Shown piece by piece: positions 8,758-17,423 of a DNA stretch of 56,935 nucleotides. Both the position numbers and the translations under genes were made by a program. Position 1 is the stretch's first letter, and each line of letters starts with the position of its first letter. This DNA is from an uncultured Collinsella sp. (GTDB taxonomy: Bacteria > Actinomycetota > Coriobacteriia > Coriobacteriales > Coriobacteriaceae): positions 1 to 56,935 of the forward strand of contig CAAEOW010000144.1 of NCBI GenBank assembly GCA_900757705.1, in the 5' to 3' direction. The notes under the pieces were generated by a model. It searched no databases, had not been told where the DNA came from, and saw nothing but the letters and a program-made list of their open reading frames with translations.

Positions 8758-9814
8758 CGCTTTCCTTGACCGTCAGCGAGATCAGACGGAATGCGATGGT
8801 GAGCACCGCCACGCCAATCACGCCCGAAAGGATATACATGGCAGCCTGGCCGGCAAAGCCAAGGCCTTGCTCCTCGGAATAGGCCTGCAGATAATCGCCC
8901 GTGGGCAGGGCATCGGCAAAGGTCGGGGTATCGAGACCGACCGAAGCCTGCAGGCTGTCATCGCCAGCCTCTTGAACGGCGGTCGCGGCGCCCTCGGCGT
9001 CCCACTCACCCCAGGCGTCACCCGTAGCCAGCAGGCCCAGCGGTGTTGCTACGACAAGCACGGCAACCAGGATGAGCGTGGGGACCAGCGAGGTCTTCTT
9101 GGCGGCAACGCCCTCGGCAGCAAGTTGGCCATCGACGGCCTCGGGCCCGACAATGATGCTCGGCGCCGTCTTCTTAATGAAACCGTAGATCGCGGCCGTC
9201 GCCACGCCCTCGATCACGCCGGCAACCAGCATATGCGGGATCAACATGGCCGGAATAGCCACGGACAGCGGGAAGGGGCAGTACAGCGGCGCGCCCGAAG
9301 CATTGGTAAAGAGCATCGGCTGAATACCAAACTCGATTGCCGCGCACAGGGCCGCCAGGCACAGGCCGACCCAGCCGCTTACGATGGCAGAAACTGAGGT
9401 GCCCCAGCTCTTGTCGTGCAGACGGCTGTTGAGCGCACGGAACACGATAGCAGCGACAAACGGCAGCACAAAGGCCATGTTAAAGCAGTTGGCGCCAAAC
9501 GACAGAACGCCGCCGTCTCCAAACAGCAGCGCCTGCAGCGCCAGCGCGACCGAGACAGCGATAGCCGCAGCCTCGGGGCCCAGCAGCAACGCGATGAGCG
9601 CGCCGCCAACAGCGTGACCAGTGGTGCCACCGGGCAGCGGCACGTTGAACATCATGAGCAAGAAGGAGAACGCGGCGCAAATACCCAAGAACGCCATATG
9701 CTCGCGATCGAGCGTGGCACGCACCTTTTTGATGCAGTGGACCCATACGGGCACCATCGCCACCGCCATAACGGCATCGGTCTGCGGGGACAGATAATTA
9801 TCGGGAATATGCAT
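8729..9814 (-). CDS. cbiM: cobalt transporter substrate-binding component with CbiN-like C-terminal part
   Basis: The 361-aa protein begins M-H-I-P-D-N-Y-L; the His at position 2 is the conserved N-terminal metal ligand of CbiM/NikM. The first 220 residues form the multi-helix CbiM domain (T-G-H-A-V-G-G segment visible). The rest, with a further helix, a periplasmic loop (about 265-320) and a last helix, looks like the fused PDGLE/CbiN-type module. It takes up Co2+, less likely Ni2+. The ATG at 9814 is used because AGAGGG precedes it; the upstream TTG start is unlikely. First gene of cbiMQO, behind a structured leader. Confidence 0.9.
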   Translation of the reverse strand: MHIPDNYLSPQTDAVMAVAMVPVWVHCIKKVRATLDREHMAFLGICAAFSFLLMMFNVPLPGGTTGHAVGGALIALLLGPEAAAIAVSVALALQALLFGDGGVLSFGANCFNMAFVLPFVAAIVFRALNSRLHDKSWGTSVSAIVSGWVGLCLAALCAAIEFGIQPMLFTNASGAPLYCPFPLSVAIPAMLIPHMLVAGVIEGVATAAIYGFIKKTAPSIIVGPEAVDGQLAAEGVAAKKTSLVPTLILVAVLVVATPLGLLATGDAWGEWDAEGAATAVQEAGDDSLQASVGLDTPTFADALPTGDYLQAYSEEQGLGFAGQAAMYILSGVIGVAVLTIAFRLISLTVKESGAHGNSRAA

Positions 9815-9837
9815 GAGCCCTCTCAATCAGAACGTTG

Positions 9838-9869
9838 CGTGTTACGTTTCCAACAATCCGTAACACCGA
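9838..9869 (-). other. hairpin in cbiM leader
   Basis: Eight-base arms GTGTTACG and CGTAACAC enclose a 12-nt loop, between the leader terminator and the cbiM start. It has no U-tract, so it is not a terminator itself. Confidence 0.4.
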
Positions 9870-9883
9870 CTCTGCATACTAAC

Positions 9884-9915
9884 AAAAAGGCGCACCGCCC
9901 ACAACGCAGCACGCC
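9884..9915 (-). terminator. candidate attenuator in the cbiM leader
   Basis: On the minus strand, arms GGCGUGC and GUGCGCC (with G-U pairs) are followed directly by UUUUU. It lies about 70 nt before the cbiM start, so it would stop transcription before cbiMQO unless an upstream structure prevents its formation. Confidence 0.5.
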
Positions 9916-9939
9916 CTTGCAATACGTACGTTATTAACC

Positions 9940-10022
9940 CAGGTCCACGCACCGCCCAATAAAGGCCCATGCACTCCCAACTTTCCGGTCACCCGGAAGA
10001 AGGTGCAGTCCGCTCGCAACAA
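9940..10022 (-). ncRNA. candidate structured RNA (riboswitch-like) leader of cbiMQO
   Basis: On the minus strand, UUCCGG-GUGA-CCGGAA forms a perfect stem closed by a GNRA-type tetraloop (about 9981-9996), nested within a longer pairing UGCAC...GUGCA. It is followed by a candidate terminator and then cbiM, as in a transcription-control riboswitch. I cannot match it with confidence to the cobalamin (B12) or NiCo consensus. Metal or corrinoid sensing is an inference from the downstream genes. Confidence 0.4.
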
Positions 10023-10032
10023 GGTTAACGCA

Positions 10033-10127
10033 GGAACCCGCCCCCGAGAGGGGTTTTCTAAGGCAACATCCCGCAGCCGCAAAGCGGCGAGGTCGTTGCC
10101 GTGAAAACCCCGCAGGGGGCGGGTTCC
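10033..10127 (-). repeat. nested hairpin downstream of pheT (element E2)
   Basis: Outer arms 10033-10058 and 10103-10127 pair almost perfectly (GGAACCCGCCCCC against GGGGGCGGGTTCC, then GGGGTTTTC against GAAAACCCC). Inside is a hairpin GCCGC-AAA-GCGGC followed by GAGG. It starts 13 nt after the pheT stop. The layout matches elements E1 and E3 although the outer stem sequence differs. Confidence 0.65.
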
Positions 10128-10139
10128 GAACGGCAAAGA

Positions 10140-12593
10140 TTACGAGCGGACCTCGCCGTTTACGCCCTTGCACACCTTGGTGACGATCTTCTGGTGCGCC
10201 TTCTCGACCTCTTCGCTGGTGAGCGTGTGGTCATCGGAGCGATACGTAAGCGCAAAGGCCATGGACTTTTTGCCCTTGCCGATGCGAACCGGATCGCGGT
10301 AGACATCGAACAGGCGCACGCCCTCGAGTAACTTGCCGCCGGCGCTCGTAATGCGGCGCTCAAGATCCTCACAGGTCACGGAGTTGTCAACCACGATAGC
10401 GAGGTCGTGCTCAACAGCCGGGTACTGCGAGAACTCGCGATAGTTCTCCTGGTTGCGGGCGCCCTTGATCAACTTGTCCAGATCGAGCTCAAAGGCAACG
10501 ACGACCTCATCGATGCCCATCGCCTCGCGCGCCTCGGGGTGAATCTCGCCGACCCAGCCCAGCACGGTGCCGCCGGACAGAACCTCGGCCGCACGACCCG
10601 GCTGCAAGAAAGCGTAGCCCTCGCCCTCGACGGGACGGAAGCGAACCTTCTCGATGCGCAGCTGGGCGAGCAGCTCCTCGACAATACCCTTGCCAAAGAA
10701 GAAGCGCAGCTTGCGGTACTTCATGTTCCAGGACTGCTCGCTCCACTGGCCCGAAAGCACGCCCGCGACGGACTTGGTCTCCTTGGGCAGGCTGGCGTTC
10801 TCGCGACCGTGGAACAGGCTGCCGACCTCGTACAGATGCACGTTGGGCGTACCGTGCGCCTCGTTGTAGGCCACGGACTGCAAAAGACCCGGCAGCAGCG
10901 AACGACGCATCTCGGTCTGCTCGGCTACCAGCGGGTTCATGAGCACCACGGGGCAGCCGCGGCCCTCGGTGGACATGCCGATCTTCTCCAGGTCGCCCGG
11001 GGCGGCAAAGCCAAAAGTCGTGGTCTCGTTGAGGCCGCAGGCGCGCAGGATTTCGCCGACCTTGCGGGTGAGCTTCTGCTCGCGGGTCAGGCCGCCGATG
11101 TGGTTCTTGGCAGCCGGGATGGTCGCCGTCACACGGCCCATGCCCCATAGGCGCAGGACCTCCTCGATCAGATCGATCTCGCGCGGCAGGTCGGGACGGA
11201 AGCTCGGCGGCGTGACCATAAAGTCCTCGCCGTCGCGCTCGACGGTGCAGCCCAGGCGGGTAAGCGAGCGCTCGATAAAGTCGGGCTCGATGTCGGCGCC
11301 GCAGATGGCGTGCACGCGGGCCAAACGCAGCTTAATGCTGTCGATGGTCTTGGGCGCGGGGAACACGTCCACATAGCCGGGGGCGACCTCGCCGCCGGCG
11401 ATCTCCTCGATGAGCGCGCACGTCACATTGGCGACGTCCACGCAGCCGGTCTCGTCGACCTGGCGCTCAAAGCGAATGGAGGCGTCGGAGATCAGCGATA
11501 GGTCACGGCTGGTGTGCGAGGTGCGGCCGGCGTCGAAGCAGGCGCTCTCGACCATCACGTCAACGGTATCGTCCTCGATCTCGGAATCCATGCCGCCCAT
11601 GACACCGGCCAGCGCCACGGGACGCTCGCCGTCGGTGATGAGGCCCATGCCGGCGTCGAGCACGCGCTCCTCGCCGTCGAGCGTCGTGAACTTCTCGTCC
11701 TGCTGGGCGGCGCAAACCACCACACGACGGTGGCCATCGCGCGCGGCAAAGGTGTCCAGGTCAAAGGCGTGCAGCGGCTGACCGGTGAGCATCATCACAT
11801 AGTTGGTGATGTCGACGATGTTGTTGTGCGGGCGCACGCCCAGGGCGTTAAGGCGCTTGACCATCCAGTCGGGCGACGGGCCGACCTTGACGTTGCGCAC
11901 GATGCGGGCAACGTAGCGGTCGCACAGGCCCTCGTCGGCAATCTCGACGGAAAGCTCGTCGTCGGTCGCGCGGCCGGTCTCGGCCTTGATGGCGGGCAAC
12001 TCAACGTGGAAATCGCGGTCGAAGATGGCGCCGGTCTCGCGGGCCATGCCGATCATGGACAGGCAATCGGGACGGTTGGGCGTGATCTCGCAGTCGAGCA
12101 CGGTGTCGCTCGAGCCCACGTACTCGGCAAACGGCATGCCGCAGGGCGTATCCTCGGGCAGAATCATAATGCCGGAGTGGTCGCCACCCAGGCCAAGCTC
12201 GCGCGCGGAGCAGTTCATGCCCATGGACACGACGCCGCGAAGCTTGCTCTTCTTGATCTTGACGTCGCCGGGAAGCACGGCGCCGATCATGGCCGTGACG
12301 ATGTGGTCGCCGGCCTCGAAGTTCTGCGCGCCGCAGACGATCTGCAGCGGAGCGGGGTTGCCGTCGGCGTCGAGGTTCTTGTCACCCACGTCGACCGAGC
12401 ACACATACATGTGGTCGCTATCGGGGTGGGGGGTCTTGGTGAGCACCTTGGCAGTCACCACATGGTCAAAGGATTCTCCCACGGTGTCAATCGCCTCGAC
12501 CTCGGTGCCGGTACGGATGTATTCGTCCGAAAGGGTCTTGGGATCCTCCGGAATATCGATCATGGTCTTGAGCCAGTCGTAAGAAACGCGCAT
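10140..12593 (-). CDS. pheT: phenylalanine--tRNA ligase, beta subunit
   Basis: The 817-aa beta chain of the alpha2-beta2 synthetase that charges tRNA-Phe. Domains in order are the N-terminal EMAP/tRNA-binding OB fold (about 40-150, with V-C-G-A-Q-N-F), the B3/B4 editing domain (about 210-390), B5 (about 410-480), the class II-like core, and the C-terminal FDX-ACB anticodon-binding domain (about 725-817). Length is typical of full-size bacterial PheT. AGGAG lies 6 nt before the ATG. It lies 163 nt after pheS with hairpin element E3 between, so both are probably read from the T-box promoter. Confidence 0.97.
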   Translation of the reverse strand: MRVSYDWLKTMIDIPEDPKTLSDEYIRTGTEVEAIDTVGESFDHVVTAKVLTKTPHPDSDHMYVCSVDVGDKNLDADGNPAPLQIVCGAQNFEAGDHIVTAMIGAVLPGDVKIKKSKLRGVVSMGMNCSARELGLGGDHSGIMILPEDTPCGMPFAEYVGSSDTVLDCEITPNRPDCLSMIGMARETGAIFDRDFHVELPAIKAETGRATDDELSVEIADEGLCDRYVARIVRNVKVGPSPDWMVKRLNALGVRPHNNIVDITNYVMMLTGQPLHAFDLDTFAARDGHRRVVVCAAQQDEKFTTLDGEERVLDAGMGLITDGERPVALAGVMGGMDSEIEDDTVDVMVESACFDAGRTSHTSRDLSLISDASIRFERQVDETGCVDVANVTCALIEEIAGGEVAPGYVDVFPAPKTIDSIKLRLARVHAICGADIEPDFIERSLTRLGCTVERDGEDFMVTPPSFRPDLPREIDLIEEVLRLWGMGRVTATIPAAKNHIGGLTREQKLTRKVGEILRACGLNETTTFGFAAPGDLEKIGMSTEGRGCPVVLMNPLVAEQTEMRRSLLPGLLQSVAYNEAHGTPNVHLYEVGSLFHGRENASLPKETKSVAGVLSGQWSEQSWNMKYRKLRFFFGKGIVEELLAQLRIEKVRFRPVEGEGYAFLQPGRAAEVLSGGTVLGWVGEIHPEAREAMGIDEVVVAFELDLDKLIKGARNQENYREFSQYPAVEHDLAIVVDNSVTCEDLERRITSAGGKLLEGVRLFDVYRDPVRIGKGKKSMAFALTYRSDDHTLTSEEVEKAHQKIVTKVCKGVNGEVRS

Positions 12594-12653
12594 GTAGCTC
12601 TCCTAGTTCTTAATCTCCGCATAGGGAGGAAATATCAAATGAAGACGTTCGCC

Positions 12654-12760
12654 TTAGGGTTGTCCAGGTGCCCCAGGTTGGCGTGAAAGAGGAGCGACGC
12701 GTACTAAAGGTACGCGAGCGACGGTTTGAACGCCAAGATGGGGTGCCTGGGCAAGCCTAA
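12654..12760 (-). repeat. nested hairpin between pheS and pheT (element E3)
   Basis: Arms 12654-12684 and 12729-12760 are nearly complementary over about 31 bp, and the right arm overlaps the pheS stop codon. The interior carries a second hairpin CGCGTAC-TAAAG-GTACGCG flanked by GAGCGAC-like sequence on both sides. It could tune the ratio of pheS to pheT or mark mRNA processing. It has no U-tract that would make it a simple terminator. Confidence 0.6.
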
Positions 12761-13833
12761 AATTGGTTCAGGAAGCGCATATCACCAGTCATGAGAGTTC
12801 TGAGGTCGGGCAGGTCGTAGCGCAGTGCCGCGACGCGCTCGGCGCCAATACCAAAGGCGAAGCCGGTGTACTTCTCGGGGTCGATGCCGCAGTTGATCAG
12901 GACGTTAGGGTCGACCATGCCGCAGCCCAGGATCTCGATCCAGCCGCTGTGCTTGCAGAAGTTGCAGCCCTTGCCGCCGCACACGTGGCAGCTCACGTCC
13001 ACCTCGCAGCTGGGCTCGGTGAAGGGGAAGAAGTGCGGGCGATAGCGCGTCTTGCGATCCTCGCCAAACATGCATTTAACAAAGTAGTCGAGCGTGCCCT
13101 TCAGGTCGCCAAAGGTAATACCCTCGTCGACGACCAGTCCCTCGATCTGGTTGAACTGCGGCAGGTGGCAGGCATCGGCCGTGTCGGGACGATAGACGGT
13201 GCCCGGGCAGATCATGTAGATGGGCGGCTTTTGCGACTCCATGGTGTGGATCTGCACGCCCGAAGTCTGGGTGCGCAGCAGTACGTCGGACTCGCCATGG
13301 GCATGCGCCTCGGGGTGCGCGACGCTGCCGGGGTTGTTGTCGACCACGTAGAAGGTATCGCGGGCCGAGCGGCTCGGGTGATCCATGGGGGCGTTGAGCG
13401 CGGTAAAGTTGTAATAGGAGGTGTCGACCATGGGGCCGGACTCGACGGTGTAGCCGATGCCGCAGAAGATGTCCTCGGCCTCCTCGATGATCTGCTTGAT
13501 CAGGTGCTGGTGACCGATCTGCGGACGGATGCCCGGCAGCGTGATGTCGACGGCCTCGTGCTCGAGTGCGTGCTTGAGGGCGGCGGCCTTCATCTCGGTG
13601 GTGCGCTCGTCGAGCATGCCCTCGATCAGCTGGCGCATCTCGTTGGCGCGCTTGCCCATCACGGGACGATCCTCGGGGGCGAGCTTGCCCATCATGCGCA
13701 TCAGGCCGGTGATGCGGCCCTTGCGGCCGAGCAGCGCGACGCGCGCGGCCTCGAGCTTCTCGGCGTCCTCGGCGCTCTCGACGAGCTCCTTGGCCTCTTC
13801 CTCGAGTTTGACCAGATCATCAATCAGACTCAT
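12757..13833 (-). CDS. pheS: phenylalanine--tRNA ligase, alpha subunit
   Basis: The 358-aa catalytic alpha chain of PheRS. An N-terminal coiled-coil arm (about 1-90) precedes the class II catalytic domain with motif 2 (T-x-x-Y-R-P-D region) and motif 3 (G-I-G-A-E-R). The central H-P-S-R-S-A-R-D-T-F-Y segment is typical. A Cys-rich insertion (C-H-V-C-G-G-K-G-C-N-F-C, about 292-303) is common in bacterial alpha chains. GGGAAG before the ATG at 13833 fixes the start; upstream in-frame codons belong to the leader RNA. Confidence 0.97.
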   Translation of the reverse strand: MSLIDDLVKLEEEAKELVESAEDAEKLEAARVALLGRKGRITGLMRMMGKLAPEDRPVMGKRANEMRQLIEGMLDERTTEMKAAALKHALEHEAVDITLPGIRPQIGHQHLIKQIIEEAEDIFCGIGYTVESGPMVDTSYYNFTALNAPMDHPSRSARDTFYVVDNNPGSVAHPEAHAHGESDVLLRTQTSGVQIHTMESQKPPIYMICPGTVYRPDTADACHLPQFNQIEGLVVDEGITFGDLKGTLDYFVKCMFGEDRKTRYRPHFFPFTEPSCEVDVSCHVCGGKGCNFCKHSGWIEILGCGMVDPNVLINCGIDPEKYTGFAFGIGAERVAALRYDLPDLRTLMTGDMRFLNQF

Positions 13834-13912
13834 GTCTTCCCTTTCGTCTCTCGCGCATCCGCGCTCCGGGACGGCTGACGCCGCCCGATGCTGCGGATGC
13901 GCGGCCCGGTTC

Positions 13913-14215
13913 GGTAACAAAAAACCGCCCTCGGGCATGTGCATTGCCCAAGGACGGTTGAATTCCGCGGTACCACCTTGTTTGACCCGGCGGATGTCTG
14001 GCCCGCCGCGTCCACTCTTTACCCCTTATCGCGAGGCTCACGGCTTCCCTACTGGGGCTTCGCCGCCGCTGGCCGCGCGCCCGTTGAGGTTGCTGCTCGG
14101 GAGTGAACGCTTGGCCCTTGCCACCGCAGGAAGGCTTGCAGCCCATGACCTTCCCTCTCTTGCCGGCGACACGGCGGGCAAAACCCTCTCCGTCAACGCA
14201 TTGGGCTACAGGATA
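13913..14215 (-). promoter_or_regulatory. T-box leader of pheST
   Basis: On the minus strand the T-box core AAGGTGGTACCGCGG (about 13967-13981) is followed by a hairpin, arms ACCGTCCTTGGGC and GCCCGAGGGCGGT, and a run of T (13918-13957): the terminator. T-box leaders sense uncharged tRNA; the downstream genes imply tRNA-Phe, and a UUC specifier near AAGCCUUCCUG (about 14130) is my best guess. The 503-nt gap between pheS and the M32 peptidase is almost wholly this leader and its promoter region. Confidence 0.9.
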
Positions 14216-14336
14216 ACACATTTCGCGAGCGCATCGCCGCGTTCCGTTTTGTTCGCGCTGGGTACAAAGCAGGTAGCTGTGCAAACTGGCCGTGCACCTG
14301 CCTGCGGCGCTCGGCCTGCGAGATTAAGGATACGCT

Positions 14337-15911
14337 ATGGGAAAGAAACTCGATAAGAAGGCCAAGCCCGCAGCGGGCAAGACGCCTAAAGGCATGAAGG
14401 TCGACAAGGCCGTCAAAAAGTTCCGCAAACTCGAGGGCAAGCTGTGGACTCGCGAGTACCTGCTCAAGATTGCCGAGTTCGATGGAGCGACGATTGCTCC
14501 TGCCAACGGCGCTGCCGCCCGTGCCGACGTCATGGGCACGCTTGCCGGCGAACATCACAAGCTACTGACCAGCGAGAAGTCCGTTGAGCTCGTACGCTCG
14601 TTAGCGCGCGAGACGGTTGCAGGCGGACATGTAGACGACCCGCAGCTGCTCGACGAGATCCGTGTGCTCGGTCGCGACCAACGCGAGGCAAGCGTCATCC
14701 CCACCGAGGAGGCCGAGGCCTGGACCAGGCTCACCTGCGAGGCCGATGCCGTGTGGCACAAGGCCAAGACGGCCAATGACTGGGCAAGCTTTGAGCCCTA
14801 TGTGGATAGAATCGTCGCCCAACTTAAGCATCAGGCCGAGCTCATGGACCCCAAGCGCGACCCATACGACGTTTGGCTCGACCAGTACGAGCGCGGCCTT
14901 TCCGCCAAGAGCTTCGATGCGTTTTGCGATGAGGTCAAGGCGACGGTCGTGCCGCTCGTGCACGCCATCGGCGAGCGCGGCCAGCAGCCCGATGCCGACT
15001 TTTTGCACGCCCGCGTGCCCGAGGCCGCCCAGCGCGCCATGAGCTTCGACCTTATGAAGCTCGTCGGTCTGGATCTGGACGACACCACGCTTGCCTTTAC
15101 CGAGCATCCGTTTAGCGAGGGCTTTGCCGTGGGTGACGCGCGCATCGCGACGCACATCTACGAGGACGACTGCATCTCCAACGTCTACAGCATCATCCAC
15201 GAGGCGGGACACGCCATGTACGAGCTGGGCGTCAATCCTGCCTATGCGCGCACCTGCCTGGAGGGCGGCACTTCCATGGGCATCCACGAGAGCCAGAGCC
15301 GCTTCTTTGAGAACACCGTGGGCCGCAGCCGTGCCTTTATGGGACCGCTGCTCGAGGTGCTGCGCCGCCACGCGCCCGAGGTCTACGGCGACGTCGACGA
15401 GGACACGCTCTACCACGCCGTGAACATCGCGCAGCCTTCGCTGATCCGCACCGAGGCCGACGAGCTCACCTATCCGCTGCACGTTATGGTGCGCTACGAG
15501 ATCGAGCGCATGCTGTTTGCCGGCGAGGCCACAGCCAAGGATATCCCCGCGCTTTGGAATCGCTTCATGGATGAGTACCTGGGCATTCCCGTTCCCGACG
15601 ACACGCGCGGCTGCCTGCAGGATACGCACTGGAGCGGCGGTTCGTTTGGCTACTTCCCCACCTATGCGCTGGGCAGCGCCTACGACGCCATGTTTGTGCC
15701 GGCCATGTGCCGCGACGGTGTCGACCTCAACGGCGCCTGCGCGAGCGGCGACCTGACACCTGTCCGCGCCTGGCTGGGCGAGCACATTTGGCAGTGGGGC
15801 CGCGCCAAGGACGCGCCGGAGCTCATCAAGGGCGCCTGCGGCATGGCGTTCGATGCCCGCTACTACTGCAGCTACCTGCAGGACAAGTTCACCACGCTCT
15901 ACGAGCTGTAA
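14337..15911 (+). CDS. metallocarboxypeptidase, M32 family
   Basis: A cytosolic zinc carboxypeptidase of 524 aa that trims C-terminal residues from peptides. The zinc motif H-E-A-G-H is at 288-292 in the I-I-H-E-A-G-H-A-M-Y-E context typical of M32 (Taq carboxypeptidase 1 family), with the third-ligand region G-I-H-E-S-Q-S-R following. The first 30 residues are Lys-rich and look like an extension relative to many family members, but AAGGA upstream of 14337 supports this start. It is transcribed alone, divergent from pheST. Confidence 0.93.
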   Translation: MGKKLDKKAKPAAGKTPKGMKVDKAVKKFRKLEGKLWTREYLLKIAEFDGATIAPANGAAARADVMGTLAGEHHKLLTSEKSVELVRSLARETVAGGHVDDPQLLDEIRVLGRDQREASVIPTEEAEAWTRLTCEADAVWHKAKTANDWASFEPYVDRIVAQLKHQAELMDPKRDPYDVWLDQYERGLSAKSFDAFCDEVKATVVPLVHAIGERGQQPDADFLHARVPEAAQRAMSFDLMKLVGLDLDDTTLAFTEHPFSEGFAVGDARIATHIYEDDCISNVYSIIHEAGHAMYELGVNPAYARTCLEGGTSMGIHESQSRFFENTVGRSRAFMGPLLEVLRRHAPEVYGDVDEDTLYHAVNIAQPSLIRTEADELTYPLHVMVRYEIERMLFAGEATAKDIPALWNRFMDEYLGIPVPDDTRGCLQDTHWSGGSFGYFPTYALGSAYDAMFVPAMCRDGVDLNGACASGDLTPVRAWLGEHIWQWGRAKDAPELIKGACGMAFDARYYCSYLQDKFTTLYEL

Positions 15912-15933
15912 GGCATAACCGACACGCCAACGC

Positions 15934-15972
15934 AAAGGGGACGCCGCGGAACCAATCCGCAGCGTCCCCTTT
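15934..15972. terminator. terminator between convergent genes
   Basis: Arms AAAGGGGACGC and GCGTCCCCTTT enclose a second short pairing. It lies between the convergent M32 gene and glmM and could serve both directions. Confidence 0.75.
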
Positions 15973-16008
15973 CCACCTAGTCGTTTAAGAACGTCCCCAA
16001 TGACTACC

Positions 16009-17340
16009 TTACAGAGCTTCCAGCGCGGCGGCGATGCGCTTCATGGCGGCGTCGGCGGCGGCTTGGTCGGGGGCTTCGGCCAAAACGCGGATCACCGACT
16101 CGGTTCCGCTCTTGCGCACCAGTACGCGGCCCTCGCCCGCCAGCGATGCCTCGGCCTCGGCGATGGCGTTCTGCACGCCCATGTTCTCGAGCGCGGCGTC
16201 CTTGTCCGCCACGTGCACGGCCACCTGCGCCTGCGGCAGCAGCTTGCACGGAGCCGTGAGCTGCGAGAGCGTCTCGCGCTCGGCACGAATCACTTCCATC
16301 ACGCGCAGCGAGGTCATAATGCCGTCGCCCGTGCGCTCGATATCGCCAAAGATCGTATGGCCCGTCTGCTCGCCACCCAGGCTGTAGCCGCCCTCGCGCA
16401 TCTTGGCATACACGTGACGGTCGCCCACGCCGCTGGTCACGGCGCTCAGACCGGCAAGCTCCAGCGACTTGACCAGGCCAAAGTTGCTGGCAATCGTCGG
16501 CACCACGGTACCGCCCGAGAGACGCCCGTGCTTGTTCAGATACACGCCGCACACGTACAGGATCTGGTCGCCGTCTACCACGCGACCGCGCTCGTCCACG
16601 GCCAGGCAGCGATCGGCATCGCCGTCATAGGCAAAACCCACGTCCAGGCCCTGCTCCACCACGTGGCGCTGCAGGCGCTCCATATGCGTGGAGCCGCAGT
16701 CGACGTTGATGTTGAAGCCATCGGGCGCGGCGTTGATCACGCGCACGTCGGCACCCAGTGCGTCGAACACCGGCTTGGCCACCGAGGATGCCGAACCGTT
16801 GGCGCAGTCAAGACCGATCTTAACGCCCTGCAGCGAAAAGTTCGCGCTTGCGATGAGCGAGGCAATATAGCGGTTGCGGCCCTGCATGTAGTCCACCGTG
16901 GCGCCGATGTGATTGCCCGTTGCCAGCGGCACCTCGCTCTTGCCATCGATATAGTCCTCGATGAGCTCCAGTACGTCCTCGTCCATCTTAAAGCCGTCGC
17001 TGTTGACGAGCTTAATGCCGTTATCGCAAAACGGGTTGTGGCTCGCACTGATCATGATGCCGCAATCGAAGCAGCCCTCCACGGTCTGATGCGCCACGCC
17101 CGGCGTGGGGATCACGTGCAGCATATAGGCGTCCGCACCGCTCGCGACCAGGCCGCTCACCAGCGCCGCCTCAAACATATAGCTCGAGCGGCGTGTGTCC
17201 TTGCCCACGATGACGCGCGCCTTGCGCTCGCGGTTGGCGCCGTAATACCAGCCCACAAAACGGCCAATCTTATAAGCGTGCTCTACCGTCAGCCCAACGT
17301 TGGCCTCACCGCGAAAGCCGTCGGTGCCAAAGTACTTCAT
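16009..17340 (-). CDS. glmM: phosphoglucosamine mutase
   Basis: Interconverts glucosamine-6-phosphate and glucosamine-1-phosphate for peptidoglycan precursor synthesis. At 443 aa it has normal length. Four alpha-D-phosphohexomutase domains are recognisable: the N terminus Y-F-G-T-D-G-F-R-G, the phosphoserine loop I-S-A-S-H-N-P with Ser100, the metal loop D-G-D-A-D-R (in F-A-Y-D-G-D-A-D-R), the sugar-binding G-G-E-Q-T-G-H loop and the C-terminal R-K-S-G-T-E-S-V-I-R phosphate loop. GGAGA lies just before the ATG. Confidence 0.97.
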   Translation of the reverse strand: MKYFGTDGFRGEANVGLTVEHAYKIGRFVGWYYGANRERKARVIVGKDTRRSSYMFEAALVSGLVASGADAYMLHVIPTPGVAHQTVEGCFDCGIMISASHNPFCDNGIKLVNSDGFKMDEDVLELIEDYIDGKSEVPLATGNHIGATVDYMQGRNRYIASLIASANFSLQGVKIGLDCANGSASSVAKPVFDALGADVRVINAAPDGFNINVDCGSTHMERLQRHVVEQGLDVGFAYDGDADRCLAVDERGRVVDGDQILYVCGVYLNKHGRLSGGTVVPTIASNFGLVKSLELAGLSAVTSGVGDRHVYAKMREGGYSLGGEQTGHTIFGDIERTGDGIMTSLRVMEVIRAERETLSQLTAPCKLLPQAQVAVHVADKDAALENMGVQNAIAEAEASLAGEGRVLVRKSGTESVIRVLAEAPDQAAADAAMKRIAAALEAL

Positions 17341-17359
17341 GCGCTCTCCTTACAAAATA

Positions 17360-17386
17360 GGGGCGGACAGATTGCCTGTCCGCCCC
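17360..17386 (-). terminator. terminator after the DUF4012 gene
   Basis: Arms GGGGCGGACAG and CTGTCCGCCCC with a 5-nt loop, followed on the minus strand by TATTTTG. It separates the DUF4012 gene from glmM. Confidence 0.85.
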
Positions 17387-17423
17387 AAAATGGTACTCGA
17401 TTATCTGCGCTACCAGAAAAACC

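Noticed and set aside
13820..14284. Small frames within the pheS leader
   Set aside because: They overlap the T-box structure and have no coding features; the sequence is explained by the RNA.
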